A DNA stretch of 64,000 nucleotides from Sporosarcina obsidiansis (GCF_009651005.1 NZ_WHVW01000011.1:1-64000); one strand, 5' to 3'. Counted from the first letter of the stretch, positions 1 to 9,391 are shown. Notes: generated from the letters alone by a model not told the origin. Program-made: numbers and translations.

Positions 1-74
1 TGGAGCGGGTGAAGGGAATCGAACCCTCATCATCAGCTTGGAAGGCTGAGGTTTTACCACTAAACTACACCCGC
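1..74 (-). tRNA. tRNA-Gly (anticodon TCC)
   Basis: The reverse strand folds as a cloverleaf. The anticodon loop reads CTTCCAA between tcagc and gctga, giving anticodon TCC. The T-arm carries GGTTCGATTCC and the 3' CCA is encoded at 1-3. It is the last of five tRNAs transcribed leftwards, and the operon may continue outside the window. Confidence 0.95.
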
Positions 75-100
75 GTATGAATTGTAATGAATAGAATGTT

Positions 101-187
<87 letters not shown>

Positions 188-253
188 TTTATTTTAGCGA
201 CAAACTCTATTATACACGACCTAGATAATAAGTCAACAATTTTTTTAAAAAAG

Positions 254-329
254 TGGTGAGCCGTACAGGATTCGAACCTGTGACCCTCTGATTAAAAGTC
301 AGATGCTCTACCAACTGAGCTAACGGCTC
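254..329 (-). tRNA. tRNA-Lys (anticodon TTT)
   Basis: A 76-nt cloverleaf on the reverse strand. Anticodon loop CTTTTAA gives TTT. The D-arm (AGCTCAGTTGGTAGAGC) and T-arm (GGTTCGAATCC) are canonical and the CCA is encoded. Confidence 0.96.
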
Positions 330-403
330 GTTTTAAAGAAAAACGATAACTTCGAAATAACTTTCACTTCTTCACAACATACCTATAGTTAACTTAATAA
401 AAA

Positions 404-478
404 TGGCTGGGGTAGCTGGATTCGAACCAACGAATGACGGAGTCAAAGTCCGTTGCCTTACCGCTTGGCTATACCCCA
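404..478 (-). tRNA. tRNA-Gln (anticodon TTG)
   Basis: A 75-nt cloverleaf starting TGGGGTA on the reverse strand. Anticodon loop CTTTGAC gives TTG. The D-arm is GCCAAGCGGTAAGGC and the 3' end is GCCA with encoded CCA. Confidence 0.96.
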
Positions 479-530
479 ATAATGATAAACCGCTATCAGA
501 TCTTTAGGCATTCGTTTCATTTTACTAAAG

Positions 531-602
531 TGACCCCTACGGGATTCGAACCCGTGTTACCGCCGTGAAAGGGCGGTGTCTTAACCGCTTGACCAAGGGG
601 CC
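531..602 (-). tRNA. tRNA-Glu (anticodon TTC)
   Basis: A 72-nt cloverleaf on the reverse strand, first in the operon. Anticodon loop CTTTCAC gives TTC. Unlike its four neighbours it has no encoded CCA: the sequence after the discriminator A is CTTT, so CCA must be added by nucleotidyltransferase. Confidence 0.95.
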
Positions 603-664
603 TTAGTTTTATTGTTCGGTCAACCGGAGAGCGTTTTACGCGCTTGTCTCAGTCGACTTTTTCT

Positions 665-693
665 ATTATAGACAGGGTCGTGCCATTCGTCAA
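665..693 (-). promoter_or_regulatory. SigA promoter of the tRNA operon
   Basis: On the minus strand TTGACG (688-693) is followed by a 17-bp spacer and a perfect TATAAT (665-670). It lies about 60 bp upstream of tRNA-Glu and faces the five tRNAs. No other promoter of this quality lies between the genes here. Confidence 0.8.
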
Positions 694-931
694 CCTTTTT
701 CCTCAATCTTTTTTAAAAAACTTTCTCATTCATTTAGAATCCTTGATTTATAAGGCTTTCTCCTTTATCTGTCTTTTATAAATGTAGCATATATATTTTG
801 ATTCTCTCCTAAAATTTGATTGTGAATTATGGCGTGAAGACTTGTTTTCAAACTTACACTTTTATAATGTACCCATCAAATAATCTACTATGCACCTTTA
901 TTTTGATAATTGATAAATAATAATTCATATT
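694..931. other. AT-rich intergenic region without a recognised gene
   Basis: I see no convincing ORF with a ribosome site on either strand. The stretch separates the tRNA promoter from the sprT terminator. Confidence 0.6.
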
Positions 932-983
932 AAAAAAGGCTATCTGTGTAAAGGCATTAGTTAATGACTTTGTACAGATAGCC
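932..983 (-). terminator. Intrinsic terminator downstream of sprT
   Basis: The inverted repeat ggctatctgt (938-947) and acagatagcc (974-983) has 10-bp arms. On the minus strand it is followed by a T-run (AAAAAA at 932-937). It lies about 185 bp past the sprT stop. Confidence 0.7.
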
Positions 984-1167
984 TCTTCGGTATTACATGT
1001 TGCTTTCTACTTCGGACATTCCTGAATTTCATCATATACTTATAAAGCTCATTTGCAACTTCATACACGATGTTTCAAGAAGGTAGCAAACTACTGACGA
1101 AAAACAGTGGATTCTTGCCACTTGTTTTCTATTCAGCGTCTGATGAACCAACTCTCTTTCACTACAC

Positions 1168-1620
1168 CTATTCCACTTTAATAATCTCGCCTTCACATTT
1201 CCCACAACGGTATTTACTACAATCCATTTTTCTTCTCCTCTGATATTCACAACCACAAGCCATGCAGCGATAAATGTGTAGAATTCTACTATTCGTTTTA
1301 CGTTCTGCAAGAGGCTTACAATGACGGGGAGAATTCGTTGAGCCTAATAATTGCTTGAAATCAACATCTCCATGTTTATACCCTCTCCCCTCCAGATGAA
1401 GGTGATAATGACACAATTCATGTTTGATGATCCCTACTAATTCCTCTTCATCATAAAGATCTACAACCCGAGGATTTATTTCAATGAAATGATTAGATAG
1501 CTTGTACCGTCCGCCTGTTGTACGTAATCTTTTATTGAAGATCGCCTGATGTGCAAAGGGTTTATGAAAAATGTCGAGTGAAATACGTTCAACTAGTTGT
1601 TGTAATTGTTCGTCCGTCAT
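1168..1620 (-). CDS. sprT: SprT-like zinc metalloprotease-family protein
   Basis: A 150-residue protein of the SprT/YdcK family, related to the Spartan DNA-protein crosslink proteases. The cellular role of the short bacterial forms is not firmly established. The zinc-protease motif HELCH is at residues 67-71. A C-terminal zinc ribbon is visible as a CMAC pair near residue 119 and a CGKC pair near 138. The ATG at 1620 follows GAGGT with a rather long spacer. It starts 15 bp after the tex stop, so both are probably one transcript, ending at the hairpin near 938-983. In B. subtilis ydcK also follows ydcI (tex) and precedes tRNA genes. Confidence 0.88.
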   Translation of the reverse strand: MTDEQLQQLVERISLDIFHKPFAHQAIFNKRLRTTGGRYKLSNHFIEINPRVVDLYDEEELVGIIKHELCHYHLHLEGRGYKHGDVDFKQLLGSTNSPRHCKPLAERKTNSRILHIYRCMACGCEYQRRRKMDCSKYRCGKCEGEIIKVE

Positions 1621-1634
1621 GTCATTTTTCTACC

Positions 1635-3791
1635 TCACTTATTTACCGGCAGCATGGATAATGCAATACGTCCTTTTTGGCGGTCTACGGAATCAATCCA
1701 CACTGTGACAATATCTCCGGAAGCTACTACATCTAAAGGATGTTTGACAAATCCTTTTTTCATTTTAGAAATATGAACTAGTCCATCTTCGGAAACTCCG
1801 ATATCGATGAAAGCACCAAAATCCACGACATTTCGGACAGTTCCTTGCATTTCCATACCTTCATGTAAATCTTTTATATCAAGGACATCTGCTTTTAATA
1901 AAGGTTGAGGATAATCATCACGCGGGTCCCTGTTTGGTCGCTGTAGCGTTTGGATGATGTCCTGGAGTGTGATTTTTCCAACACCCAGCTGACTTGCCAG
2001 TTGTGCAACATCAACTTGTTCTAGGGCAGTTGTTGCCTCGCTTGTTCCTAATTGAGATTTATCTAAATCTAATTCTCGTAATACTGATTCTGCGATTGCA
2101 TAGCTTTCTGGGTGGATTCCTGTTGAATCGAAAGGTTCTTTTGATTCGGGTATGCGTAGAAAGCCGATTGCTTGCTCATACGTTTTCGCACCTAGTCTAG
2201 GTACTTTCTTTAAGTCTGTCCGTTTATTGAACTTCCCTGCTTCTTCTCTTGCTTTAACGATATTTTCAGCCACCGTTTTCGAAAGACCAGACACATACTG
2301 CAAAAGTGAGGAGGAAGCGGTGTTCACGTTCACGCCTACTCTATTGACTGCCGTTTCTACAACGAAAGACAGCGACTCTGACAAGTTCTTTTTTGCAACA
2401 TCGTGCTGGTATTGACCTACGCCGATAGAACCCGGATCAATCTTGACAAGCTCCGATAGAGGATCTTGTAGTCGTCGTGCAATCGAAACCGCACTGCGTT
2501 GTTCTACCTGTAAGTCAGGAAACTCTTCTCTAGCTTGTGGCGATGCCGAGTAGACACTTGCCCCAGCCTCGTTCACGATGACATAAGAAACTGGACTTTC
2601 AGCTTCTTTAATAATATCAACTATAAACTTCTCGGTTTCACGTGAAGCCGTTCCGTTACCAATTGCAATAATCGAGATCGGATACTTCTTCAATAAATCT
2701 AATATGACTTTTTTGGAGGCTTCCTTTTGCGGCTTTGGTGGATGCGGGTAGATAACCGAGATATCATGCAGCTTCCCCGTTTCGTCGACAACAGCAAGTT
2801 TACAACCTGTTCGGAAGGCAGGGTCTACCCCGAGAACTGTTCTACCTTTTAATGGTGGTTGCAGCAGCAAGCTTCTAAGATTTTCAGAAAACACATGAAT
2901 GGCTTGTGCTTCTGCTTTTTCGGTCAAAGTCGTTCGTACTTCCCTTTCAATAGAAGGAGCAATTAATCGTTTAAATGAATCTTCCAAAGCCTCTTTTATA
3001 TAGAATGCAGATGATGAACTGGTTTGTTTGAGATACGTCCGCTCTAGATCACCAATGATCCGATCAACGGGAAATCCTACGCCCACGCGCAGTACATCTT
3101 CTTTTTCACCACGGTTGATAGCAAGCACTCTGTGAGGAACGATTTTATTCAGCGGTTCCTCATAGTCATAATAATTTTCAAAGACATTCCGCTCGTCTTC
3201 GGCTCCCTTTTTCAAGCTGGCTGTCAATCTTCCAGACGACCACGCTATTTTCCGAATCCGCTCTCGCATAGTAGCATCTTCTGACACTCTTTCCGCAATG
3301 ATAAATTTAGCACCTTCTAAAGCCTCTTCTATTGTATGAACTTCCTTTTCGGGGTTTAGAAAGGCTTCGGCCGCTTTCTCAATAGCTGCAGATTGCTGTT
3401 GCATCATTTGATCAGCTAGTGGTTCTAAGCCACTTTCAATTGCAATCATTGCCTTTGTTCTGCGTTTTTGTTTATATGGACGATAGAGATCTTCAATTCG
3501 CTGCAACACAGTAGCCCGTTCAATTTCCGCTTTTAATTGATCATCTAGCTTTCCTTGCTCCTCAATTAGACGAAGTACTTCCTCTTTTCGTTGTTCTAGT
3601 GCTTTGACGTAGTGATAGGAATCTTCAATATCCTTAATCTGCACTTCATCTAATGAGCCTGTTGCTTCTTTCCGGTAACGTGCAATAAAAGGTACTGTAT
3701 TACCCTCTTCCAATAATGCGATGACACTAGCAGTTTGGCGTTTACCAACTCCTGCTCGGCTAGCAGTTGCTTCCATAATATCAATCGTCAA
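1635..3791 (-). CDS. tex: Tex/YdcI family S1 RNA-binding protein
   Basis: A protein of about 718 residues matching the Tex family of nucleic-acid-binding proteins linked to transcription. It has the N-terminal helical Tex core, a YqgF-like nuclease-fold region (GVDPAFRTGCK), helix-hairpin-helix repeats and a C-terminal S1 domain (about 640-715, MQGTVRNVVDFGAFIDIG). An upstream in-frame GTG (3800) lies inside the AAAGGGTGG ribosome site. I therefore prefer the TTG at 3791, five bases after that site. The gene sits between rsbX and sprT as in B. subtilis, separated from rsbX by a terminator. Exact function in Gram-positives is unclear. Confidence 0.9.
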   Translation of the reverse strand: MTIDIMEATASRAGVGKRQTASVIALLEEGNTVPFIARYRKEATGSLDEVQIKDIEDSYHYVKALEQRKEEVLRLIEEQGKLDDQLKAEIERATVLQRIEDLYRPYKQKRRTKAMIAIESGLEPLADQMMQQQSAAIEKAAEAFLNPEKEVHTIEEALEGAKFIIAERVSEDATMRERIRKIAWSSGRLTASLKKGAEDERNVFENYYDYEEPLNKIVPHRVLAINRGEKEDVLRVGVGFPVDRIIGDLERTYLKQTSSSSAFYIKEALEDSFKRLIAPSIEREVRTTLTEKAEAQAIHVFSENLRSLLLQPPLKGRTVLGVDPAFRTGCKLAVVDETGKLHDISVIYPHPPKPQKEASKKVILDLLKKYPISIIAIGNGTASRETEKFIVDIIKEAESPVSYVIVNEAGASVYSASPQAREEFPDLQVEQRSAVSIARRLQDPLSELVKIDPGSIGVGQYQHDVAKKNLSESLSFVVETAVNRVGVNVNTASSSLLQYVSGLSKTVAENIVKAREEAGKFNKRTDLKKVPRLGAKTYEQAIGFLRIPESKEPFDSTGIHPESYAIAESVLRELDLDKSQLGTSEATTALEQVDVAQLASQLGVGKITLQDIIQTLQRPNRDPRDDYPQPLLKADVLDIKDLHEGMEMQGTVRNVVDFGAFIDIGVSEDGLVHISKMKKGFVKHPLDVVASGDIVTVWIDSVDRQKGRIALSMLPVNK

Positions 3792-3884
3792 TTCAACCAC
3801 CCTTTCTTCTTTCCATATAATAGCATAGGATGAAATCAGATTCCTGCCTAAACTATTTGCTGTCTGTTGTCTGTCACTGAATAC

Positions 3885-3914
3885 AAAAAACCCGCTTCAA
3901 CTTAATGAAGCAGG
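3885..3914 (-). terminator. Terminator of the sigB operon
   Basis: The stem cccgcttca/tgaagcagg (9-bp arms, one mismatch) overlaps the rsbX stop codon. On the minus strand it is followed by a six-T run (3885-3890). Confidence 0.75.
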
Positions 3915-4498
3915 CTCGCTGCGATAAATGTTGCATCATCATTATCATCAATAGTATCTTCAATTTTCTTATACAATTGATAAGGAGTGGAATTTTCCTG
4001 TAAATATTTTTTAGGACTACGTAAACTCACACCATCTGAATGCAAGAAAAACCGATCATTTTTATTGTATGGGTAGCGTTGTGTACGAAGTGATTGTGGA
4101 CGTCCCGATAAGTATCCCATGACAGGTAACGGATAAATCATCTGACCATTTGATTGTAGGATATATAGACGGATATTGCCGACACAACTATATTCCAAAG
4201 TTTGCTGTGCATAGTAAACTTTTACAATACCGACCGCTGCTCCACGCTTATGAAACATTTGTTTATTACAACGCAGTAACAAATCGTCAGGTGATTCATG
4301 ATGATATTCTTTCAATACATCTGGGATCACTTCAGCAGATTCTTTCGCGATCGATCCACTGCCTAACCCATCGGCAATTGCACATATGAAATAATCTTCC
4401 TCTGAATGAATGTAGTAAGCATCCCCAGAATCCTTATTTCCTTTTTTCGACTGTTGATATATATACGCCTCTACATACCCATTCCCAAAAGTTTCCAC
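3902..4498 (-). CDS. rsbX: RsbX, phosphoserine phosphatase of the stressosome
   Basis: A 198-residue PP2C-type phosphatase that in B. subtilis dephosphorylates RsbS and RsbR to reset the stressosome after stress. The PP2C metal motif appears as AIADGLGSGS near residues 37-46, with a second acidic motif (LHSDGV) near 152-157. The start is GTG at 4498, and the sequence TAGTG fuses the sigB stop with this start (1-bp overlap), implying translational coupling. It is the last gene of the rsb-sigB operon and runs into a terminator. Confidence 0.92.
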   Translation of the reverse strand: METFGNGYVEAYIYQQSKKGNKDSGDAYYIHSEEDYFICAIADGLGSGSIAKESAEVIPDVLKEYHHESPDDLLLRCNKQMFHKRGAAVGIVKVYYAQQTLEYSCVGNIRLYILQSNGQMIYPLPVMGYLSGRPQSLRTQRYPYNKNDRFFLHSDGVSLRSPKKYLQENSTPYQLYKKIEDTIDDNDDATFIAASLLH

Positions 4499-5283
4499 TA
4501 CTTCGCACCACCACTTGTTAGTATTACTTCCTGCAGTTTCTTAATCGCCTTTCTCTGTAGCCTAGACACATGCATTTGAGAAATGTTTAGCAGTTCTCCA
4601 GCCTCTTTCTGACTCATTTGGTCAATATATGTATACTGGATAATTTGGCGTTCACGTTCACTCAATACATTTAGTGCATTTAATACAAGCATTCGCTGGT
4701 CTGTCTTTTCAAATCCATCATCTACTTCGCCGATGATATCAAGCAATGTAATCGTTCCACCCTCGGCATCTGCGTCTAGCGTATGGTCAATGGATAACGC
4801 TTGGTAGCTCCTGCCCATTTCCATAGCTTCCAGCACAAGTTCCTCATCAGTTTCGAGATACTCAGCTATTTCATAAACCATAGGAGAGCGCTGAAATTCT
4901 GTTGTCAATGTTTCAACGGCTGCTTTGATTTTCGGTCCTAGTTCTTTGATCCGACGAGGCACATGTACTGCCCACGTCTTGTCTCGAAGGAAACGTTTGA
5001 TTTCCCCAATGATCGTAGGCACAGCAAATGCTTCAAAGCTTCTTCCTTGTTCGGAATCATAGCGACGGATCGCACCTAACAAACCAAGCATTCCTGCCTG
5101 CACGATATCTTCGTGATGGGACTGACCTCTGGAGTATTTCCGTGCGATCGAGTGGACCAATCGTTCATAATGAAGAACTAGCTGTGTCTGGGCATAATCG
5201 TCATTAGTTTCCTGATATTGCTGAATCCATTGAAGTACTTGTTCTTTCGTCTCATTGTCACGAGAAGACTGTTGGTTTGACAT
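4498..5283 (-). CDS. sigB: General stress sigma factor SigB
   Basis: A 261-residue alternative sigma factor of the SigB/SigF/SigG group. Region 2 is visible around GRSFEAFAVPTIIGEIKRFLRD (about 81-102), followed by regions 3 and 4; the C-terminal helix-turn-helix reads QKEAGELLNISQMHVSRLQR. It directs RNA polymerase to GTTTAA-N13-GGGTAT promoters, three of which are recognisable in this window. It overlaps rsbW by 26 bp and rsbX by 1 bp. RsbW holds it inactive by binding until unphosphorylated RsbV takes RsbW away. Confidence 0.96.
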   Translation of the reverse strand: MSNQQSSRDNETKEQVLQWIQQYQETNDDYAQTQLVLHYERLVHSIARKYSRGQSHHEDIVQAGMLGLLGAIRRYDSEQGRSFEAFAVPTIIGEIKRFLRDKTWAVHVPRRIKELGPKIKAAVETLTTEFQRSPMVYEIAEYLETDEELVLEAMEMGRSYQALSIDHTLDADAEGGTITLLDIIGEVDDGFEKTDQRMLVLNALNVLSERERQIIQYTYIDQMSQKEAGELLNISQMHVSRLQRKAIKKLQEVILTSGGAK

Positions 5284-5731
5284 GTCCTTCTCCCCGCTCT
5301 CTGCCCAGATATTTGGTCATGAAGACGATAACACCCTCCCCATGATCGACTTTCACTTCATCCATTAGGGTTTCCATTAAATAAAGACCTAATCCGCCTT
5401 CTCTCAAGGGAGAATCTTCATTCCAGTCCTGATAGGGGCCAATTTTCTTCTTCGTTTCTTCAAAATCGAAGCTCTTGCCATGATCTGTCACGACAATTTC
5501 CAATCGATCTTCATATAGGGCACAACCTAAAATCACTTCACCCACTTTCTCGTCATGATAGGCGTGCTGCACTGCATTTGTTACAGCCTCACTTGCAGCA
5601 ATTTTCAAATCCTCGATTTCGTCATATGTAAATCCTAGACGACTGGCCAAACCTGAAATGGCTAGTCGAGCTACTCCGACATATTGCGGCTTTGCAGGAA
5701 CTTTCACCTCAATGTAATCAAACGCTTGCAT
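5258..5731 (-). CDS. rsbW: RsbW, anti-sigma-B factor and kinase
   Basis: About 157 residues, a GHKL-fold serine kinase. It binds SigB and phosphorylates RsbV. The N-box is EAVTNAVQHAY, and the ATP-lid region contains DHGKSFDF and the G-rich EGGLGLYLM. A GTG 12 bp upstream (5743) lies within the AGGTGG ribosome site. The ATG at 5731, eight bases downstream, gives the family N-terminus MQAFDYIEVKVP, so I chose it. It overlaps rsbV by 14 bp and sigB by 26 bp, typical of the coupled rsbV-rsbW-sigB core. Confidence 0.94.
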   Translation of the reverse strand: MQAFDYIEVKVPAKPQYVGVARLAISGLASRLGFTYDEIEDLKIAASEAVTNAVQHAYHDEKVGEVILGCALYEDRLEIVVTDHGKSFDFEETKKKIGPYQDWNEDSPLREGGLGLYLMETLMDEVKVDHGEGVIVFMTKYLGRERGEGHVKPTVFS

Positions 5732-6059
5732 GATCTTCGCCACCTTCTATCTCTTTGATCTGCATAATTTCACTCAATCCGGTAATTTCAAATAAACGAT
5801 AGAGGCGCTGATTTAGCCCTTTAATCACCATTTTTCCATTGTGTGCTTTTACCTCTTTATAAAAGCCAACGAAAACACCCAGACCTGTACTATCCATGTA
5901 ATTCACTTCGGATAGGTCCAACTCGACTTCCATTCCTTCTGCTTGCTCTAAATTTGTTAGATGTTCTTTTAGCTTCGGCGCTGTATATATATCTATTTCT
6001 CCAATTATCTTAAAATTATGAACTAGATCCTTGTCTACTTGCTCAACTTGTAAATTCAT
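5718..6059 (-). CDS. rsbV: RsbV, anti-anti-sigma factor
   Basis: A 113-residue STAS-domain protein. The phosphorylatable serine is in the motif YMDSTGLG (Ser57), the RsbW target site in this family. In its unphosphorylated state it binds RsbW and frees SigB. It is the first gene after the internal SigB promoter at 6136-6160, so SigB activity raises RsbV, RsbW, SigB and RsbX together. A GGGGTGGCG ribosome site precedes the ATG. Confidence 0.95.
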   Translation of the reverse strand: MNLQVEQVDKDLVHNFKIIGEIDIYTAPKLKEHLTNLEQAEGMEVELDLSEVNYMDSTGLGVFVGFYKEVKAHNGKMVIKGLNQRLYRLFEITGLSEIMQIKEIEGGEDHASV

Positions 6060-6135
6060 TTCGCCACCCCGATTTGGTTTGTCTATTTTTTCAATCCATG
6101 TGCATACTCTTTCATTTACTGCACACTATTGTTTT

Positions 6136-6160
6136 ATACCCACTTTCAGAACATCTAAAC
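6136..6160 (-). promoter_or_regulatory. SigB-dependent autoregulatory promoter for rsbV-rsbW-sigB-rsbX
   Basis: The minus strand reads GTTTAG (6155-6160), a 13-bp spacer and GGGTAT (6136-6141), against the SigB consensus GTTTAA-N12-14-GGGTAT. It lies in the 103-bp rsbU-rsbV gap, exactly where B. subtilis has its SigB promoter. Confidence 0.9.
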
Positions 6161-6162
6161 CT

Positions 6163-7167
6163 TTACTTTGTTTTTTTTAGAATAACCAGCGTAAAATCAT
6201 CCCGCAGCTGGTAATCTTGCATTCTAGAAAGTTCGTTAAATAAATAGTCAACCATCACCTGCGCACTTTCTGATTTCACATGATGCAGTAAATCCTCAAT
6301 AACATCCATTTCGATAAAGCCTTTTTCCGTTCTAGTTTCACTTACACCATCTGTCATAATGGCGATATAATCATCTTTTTCGAGCTTGACTGTACGTTCC
6401 TCATAATTTGCACCTTCTTGTACACCTAGTAGAAGCCCTTTGCTTTCCAATTGCGTAAAGGACTTTTCTGCAGCGCGATAAAACAAGGCAGGTTCATGGC
6501 CCGCAGAAGAATATCGGAATGTAGCGGTGTCTGTATCATATTTCCCATAGAACATGGAAATGAACATCGAATCGGATATGCTTTTTTCGATCATATTATT
6601 GATGAAACTAAGAACATGGGAAGGACTTCTTTTTTCATAGCGCAGACTATCCATACCGAATTTCACCATGGACATATGCATAGCAGCAGACATTCCTTTT
6701 CCGATAATATCGGCCACTGCTAAACATACTTCGTTTGAAGTCTCATTTAAAAAGTATACATAGTCACCATTCATTCGTTTAGCAGGTCTGGAAATCCAGC
6801 CGATGTCCAAACCGTTTACCTCAGGAGTCGCTGTCTGCAGTAGCGTATTCTGCACCTTCACCGCAACATCCATTTCCATTTGAATGGCTTCTTGTTTGCG
6901 GATCAAACTTTGGTGTTCTTTCAAGGCTAGCCCATAATGAATCATCATCTCGATTAGGAAATCAAAAGAAACGCTGACTTCAGAGGGCAAGTCTTTAATG
7001 AGTTCTTCAATTGAGGTTTTATGAATACTGATCACGTCTTCAGGCGCAATCTTTTTCTCTATAAAACTACGGCTAAATTGCTGGCCCAAATAGAGATCTT
7101 CCTCTCCTTGGGAACGCAAATAATTATCCAGCATTTGTTTATACTGTAAACCCGCCTCCTGTGGCAC
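6163..7167 (-). CDS. rsbU: RsbU, PP2C phosphatase activating SigB
   Basis: A 334-residue environmental-branch phosphatase that dephosphorylates RsbV-P. It has an N-terminal RsbU_N helical domain (about 1-85), which binds RsbT, a linker helix and a SpoIIE-type PP2C domain (about 125-332). Metal motifs visible are AVADIIGKGM and IMTDGVSE near the C-terminus (DDFTLVILK closes the domain). The GTG start at 7167 gives an N-terminus that aligns in length with B. subtilis RsbU, although its GGAG site is ten bases away. It ends just upstream of the SigB promoter. Confidence 0.93.
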   Translation of the reverse strand: MPQEAGLQYKQMLDNYLRSQGEEDLYLGQQFSRSFIEKKIAPEDVISIHKTSIEELIKDLPSEVSVSFDFLIEMMIHYGLALKEHQSLIRKQEAIQMEMDVAVKVQNTLLQTATPEVNGLDIGWISRPAKRMNGDYVYFLNETSNEVCLAVADIIGKGMSAAMHMSMVKFGMDSLRYEKRSPSHVLSFINNMIEKSISDSMFISMFYGKYDTDTATFRYSSAGHEPALFYRAAEKSFTQLESKGLLLGVQEGANYEERTVKLEKDDYIAIMTDGVSETRTEKGFIEMDVIEDLLHHVKSESAQVMVDYLFNELSRMQDYQLRDDFTLVILKKTK

Positions 7168-7180
7168 TGTCTCTCATCTC

Positions 7181-7582
7181 CTAATGCAACCATTTTGTCG
7201 CTGTAATGGTAGTACCGACGCCCACTTCTGTTTCTATTCGAAAGTCATCCATTAAACGTTTGACGCCAGGCATACCTGCACCTAACCCACCTGAAGTGGT
7301 ATAGCCGTCTTCCATTACTTTCTGTAAATCGGCAATACCTGGACCTTCATCCGATGCAATGATGAGTAAGCCTGTTCGCTGGCCTACTGTGATTGGTTCA
7401 ATTTCGATCTTGCCTTTTCCAGCATAAAGATAAATATTTCTCGCCAACTCGCTGATGGCGGTCGTAATTCTCGCTTGGTCTACCGTTCCAAAACCCGTGC
7501 TTTTTGCTTCATTACGGCCAAGCTGTCTTGCGGCAACAATATCCCATTCCGTATTGATCTCTATAGAAGACCTGTGATCCAT
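7181..7582 (-). CDS. rsbT: RsbT, serine/threonine kinase and RsbU activator
   Basis: A 133-residue GHKL kinase of the stressosome switch. The N-box is ISELARNIYLYAGKG, followed by SDEGPGI and the G-box GLGAGMPGVKRLMDDF. When stress is sensed it phosphorylates RsbR and RsbS, leaves the stressosome and activates RsbU. The ATG at 7582 follows GGAGG by seven bases. Only 2 bp separate it from rsbS, fitting tight co-translation. Confidence 0.95.
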   Translation of the reverse strand: MDHRSSIEINTEWDIVAARQLGRNEAKSTGFGTVDQARITTAISELARNIYLYAGKGKIEIEPITVGQRTGLLIIASDEGPGIADLQKVMEDGYTTSGGLGAGMPGVKRLMDDFRIETEVGVGTTITATKWLH

Positions 7583-7584
7583 GG

Positions 7585-7947
7585 TCAGGCCTCCAATTCT
7601 CTAGTCAATTTCTCTAGTCCGTTTTCTAGATCTAACGCAGTCGTTACATTTTCTAAACGTATACCAAGTTCAATTAGTGTGATAGCCACTGATGGCTGTA
7701 TACCTGTGATGACTACTTTAGCCCCCATCAGACTTGTCATGTGAATCACATCACCGAGTACTTTTGCGATAAAGGAGTCAATGAAGTCGATAGGTGTCAA
7801 GTCGATCACCACACCGCGGGCAGATGTCTTATGCAGCTGATCCAATAAATCTTCCTGGAATTGGAGAGCCGTCTGATCATCTAGCTCCACTTGAATGGAT
7901 ACGATCAATGTGTCTTTTAACTTTAGAATCGGGATTCGCATCTTCAT
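7585..7947 (-). CDS. rsbS: RsbS, stressosome scaffold and RsbT antagonist
   Basis: A 120-residue single STAS domain. Ser58 in [12 protein letters not shown] corresponds to the Ser59 that RsbT phosphorylates in B. subtilis. RsbS forms the stressosome core with RsbR and sequesters RsbT. The ATG at 7947 is preceded by GGAGG with a nine-base spacer. It lies 4 bp downstream of rsbR and 2 bp upstream of rsbT. Confidence 0.95.
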   Translation of the reverse strand: MKMRIPILKLKDTLIVSIQVELDDQTALQFQEDLLDQLHKTSARGVVIDLTPIDFIDSFIAKVLGDVIHMTSLMGAKVVITGIQPSVAITLIELGIRLENVTTALDLENGLEKLTRELEA

Positions 7948-7951
7948 ACTA

Positions 7952-8782
7952 CTATTCCTCCTCCACTATGGTTCGTCCTGTCATCTGCAGCGCCTTTTGC
8001 ATCCCTCGTCTCAATGTGCTAGTCGTTGAAAAGTCTGTTAAGTTAATACCCAATGTTACAATCGTCTGTGCAATTTCAGGACGAATGCCAACCAACATGC
8101 ATTTCGCACCAACCAGACGCACCGCATCTGCGGCTTGAATGATATGATGAGCTACCATCGTATCCACGACCGGAACTCCGGTAATGTCAAGCAACACGAC
8201 CTCCGCACGTTGCTTCACGACGCCTTCTAACAAATTCTCCATAATTAGTTTGGCTCGCTCCGTATCGATCGTACCGACTAAGGGCATAACGGATATCTTA
8301 TCAAATACGGGAATCAGTGAAGCTGACAATTCCTGCAGTGCAATTTTTTGCAAGCTATCGGTACGTTCCCATTTCGTCGAGTATTCTTCAATAATGCTTT
8401 CACGCAACGGATTAATCCAGTTGGCAAAAATACTCACACCTTTTCGCAAATTGCCATCGTTCAAAATGCCATTTTCATAAAACAACTCATAGACAACCGA
8501 AGAAAATGTATCAATCGCACGGTTAATAAATTTTATGGACCAACCAAAATGAATGATCTTCTCTGTGAACTCATCCAATCTTTCTTTATCAACTTTCTCT
8601 TGATCAGATAAATTAGAGGTCATTAACTCTGTGAATTCCCTACTTGTCGTCTCTACAATACTAGCGGGCATTAAGTCGAGAAATCGTTCACTGGAGTTAC
8701 CCTTCATTTGCTCTACCCAGCGTTTGGTGATGGTATCTATATTGTCGGAAATGCTTTTTCTCATTACTTCGTTCATCGCCAT
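7952..8782 (-). CDS. rsbR: RsbR, stressosome sensor co-antagonist
   Basis: A 276-residue protein. It has an N-terminal non-haem globin-like sensor domain (about 1-140), a linker helix and a C-terminal STAS domain (about 155-270). The STAS segment [12 protein letters not shown] carries the threonine equivalent to B. subtilis Thr171, and [10 protein letters not shown] carries the Thr205 equivalent. It is the first gene of the rsbRSTUVWX-sigB operon, with GGGAGG five bases before the ATG. No rsbR paralogue lies in this window. I could not find a convincing SigA promoter upstream, but a terminator at 8944-8977 isolates the operon from ndoA. Confidence 0.93.
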   Translation of the reverse strand: MAMNEVMRKSISDNIDTITKRWVEQMKGNSSERFLDLMPASIVETTSREFTELMTSNLSDQEKVDKERLDEFTEKIIHFGWSIKFINRAIDTFSSVVYELFYENGILNDGNLRKGVSIFANWINPLRESIIEEYSTKWERTDSLQKIALQELSASLIPVFDKISVMPLVGTIDTERAKLIMENLLEGVVKQRAEVVLLDITGVPVVDTMVAHHIIQAADAVRLVGAKCMLVGIRPEIAQTIVTLGINLTDFSTTSTLRRGMQKALQMTGRTIVEEE

Positions 8783-8943
8783 TTGTTCCTCCCTACATCT
8801 TCAATTATATCTATTGTAACGAAAATTTAAGTAAACTACATGTATTTTGCGGTTTTTTATAAAAATAATGTACAAACATTCATTCTTATAGCCTGTCCAG
8901 ATGTATAGTCCCACGACTTGCTAATACTCACATTTCAATAAAT

Positions 8944-8977
8944 AAAAAACACTATAACCTAATGGCTATAGTGTTTT
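8944..8977 (-). terminator. Terminator downstream of ndoA
   Basis: Arms aaaacactata (8946-8956) and tatagtgtttt (8967-8977), 11-bp perfect, with an A-run that reads as T-run on the minus strand. It separates the toxin-antitoxin transcript from the rsbR operon. Confidence 0.8.
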
Positions 8978-9036
8978 CTAATGAGCAGCCATTGTGTACT
9001 GCCTGTCTGTGAAAAACTGTAGTTAGAATATGTATG

Positions 9037-9387
9037 CTAAAATTTAATAAGTCCGAAGCTTACTTGCAATGCTTCATCAACTTGTTTCATTAACGTATCG
9101 TCTAAGTGTGTAATTTTGTCTGTGAGCCTTGACTTGTCGATCGTGCGGACTTGTTCGAGCAGGATGACTGAATCCCGCTCGAATCCATGCCGTGCCGCTG
9201 TAATTTCGACATGTGTCGGCAATTTTGCTTTTTGTATTTGCGCAGTAATGGCTGCCACAATTACTGTGGGGCTAAACCGATTCCCAATATCATTTTGTAT
9301 GATAAGAACCGGTCGAGTCCCTCCCTGTTCAGAACCGACTACAGGTGACAAATCTGCAAAAAAGACGTCTCCACGTTTAATTGCCAA
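9037..9387 (-). CDS. ndoA: Endoribonuclease toxin NdoA (MazF/EndoA family)
   Basis: A 116-residue MazF-type mRNA interferase; the B. subtilis enzyme cuts at UACAU. The family signature [20 protein letters not shown] is at the N-terminus and the [20 protein letters not shown] core follows. A longer ORF opens at 9444, but the TTG at 9387 lies eight bases after GGAGG and gives exactly the usual 116 residues, so I chose it. It lies 4 bp after the ndoAI stop, so antitoxin is made first. A terminator follows. Confidence 0.93.
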   Translation of the reverse strand: MAIKRGDVFFADLSPVVGSEQGGTRPVLIIQNDIGNRFSPTVIVAAITAQIQKAKLPTHVEITAARHGFERDSVILLEQVRTIDKSRLTDKITHLDDTLMKQVDEALQVSFGLIKF

Positions 9388-9391
9388 CTTT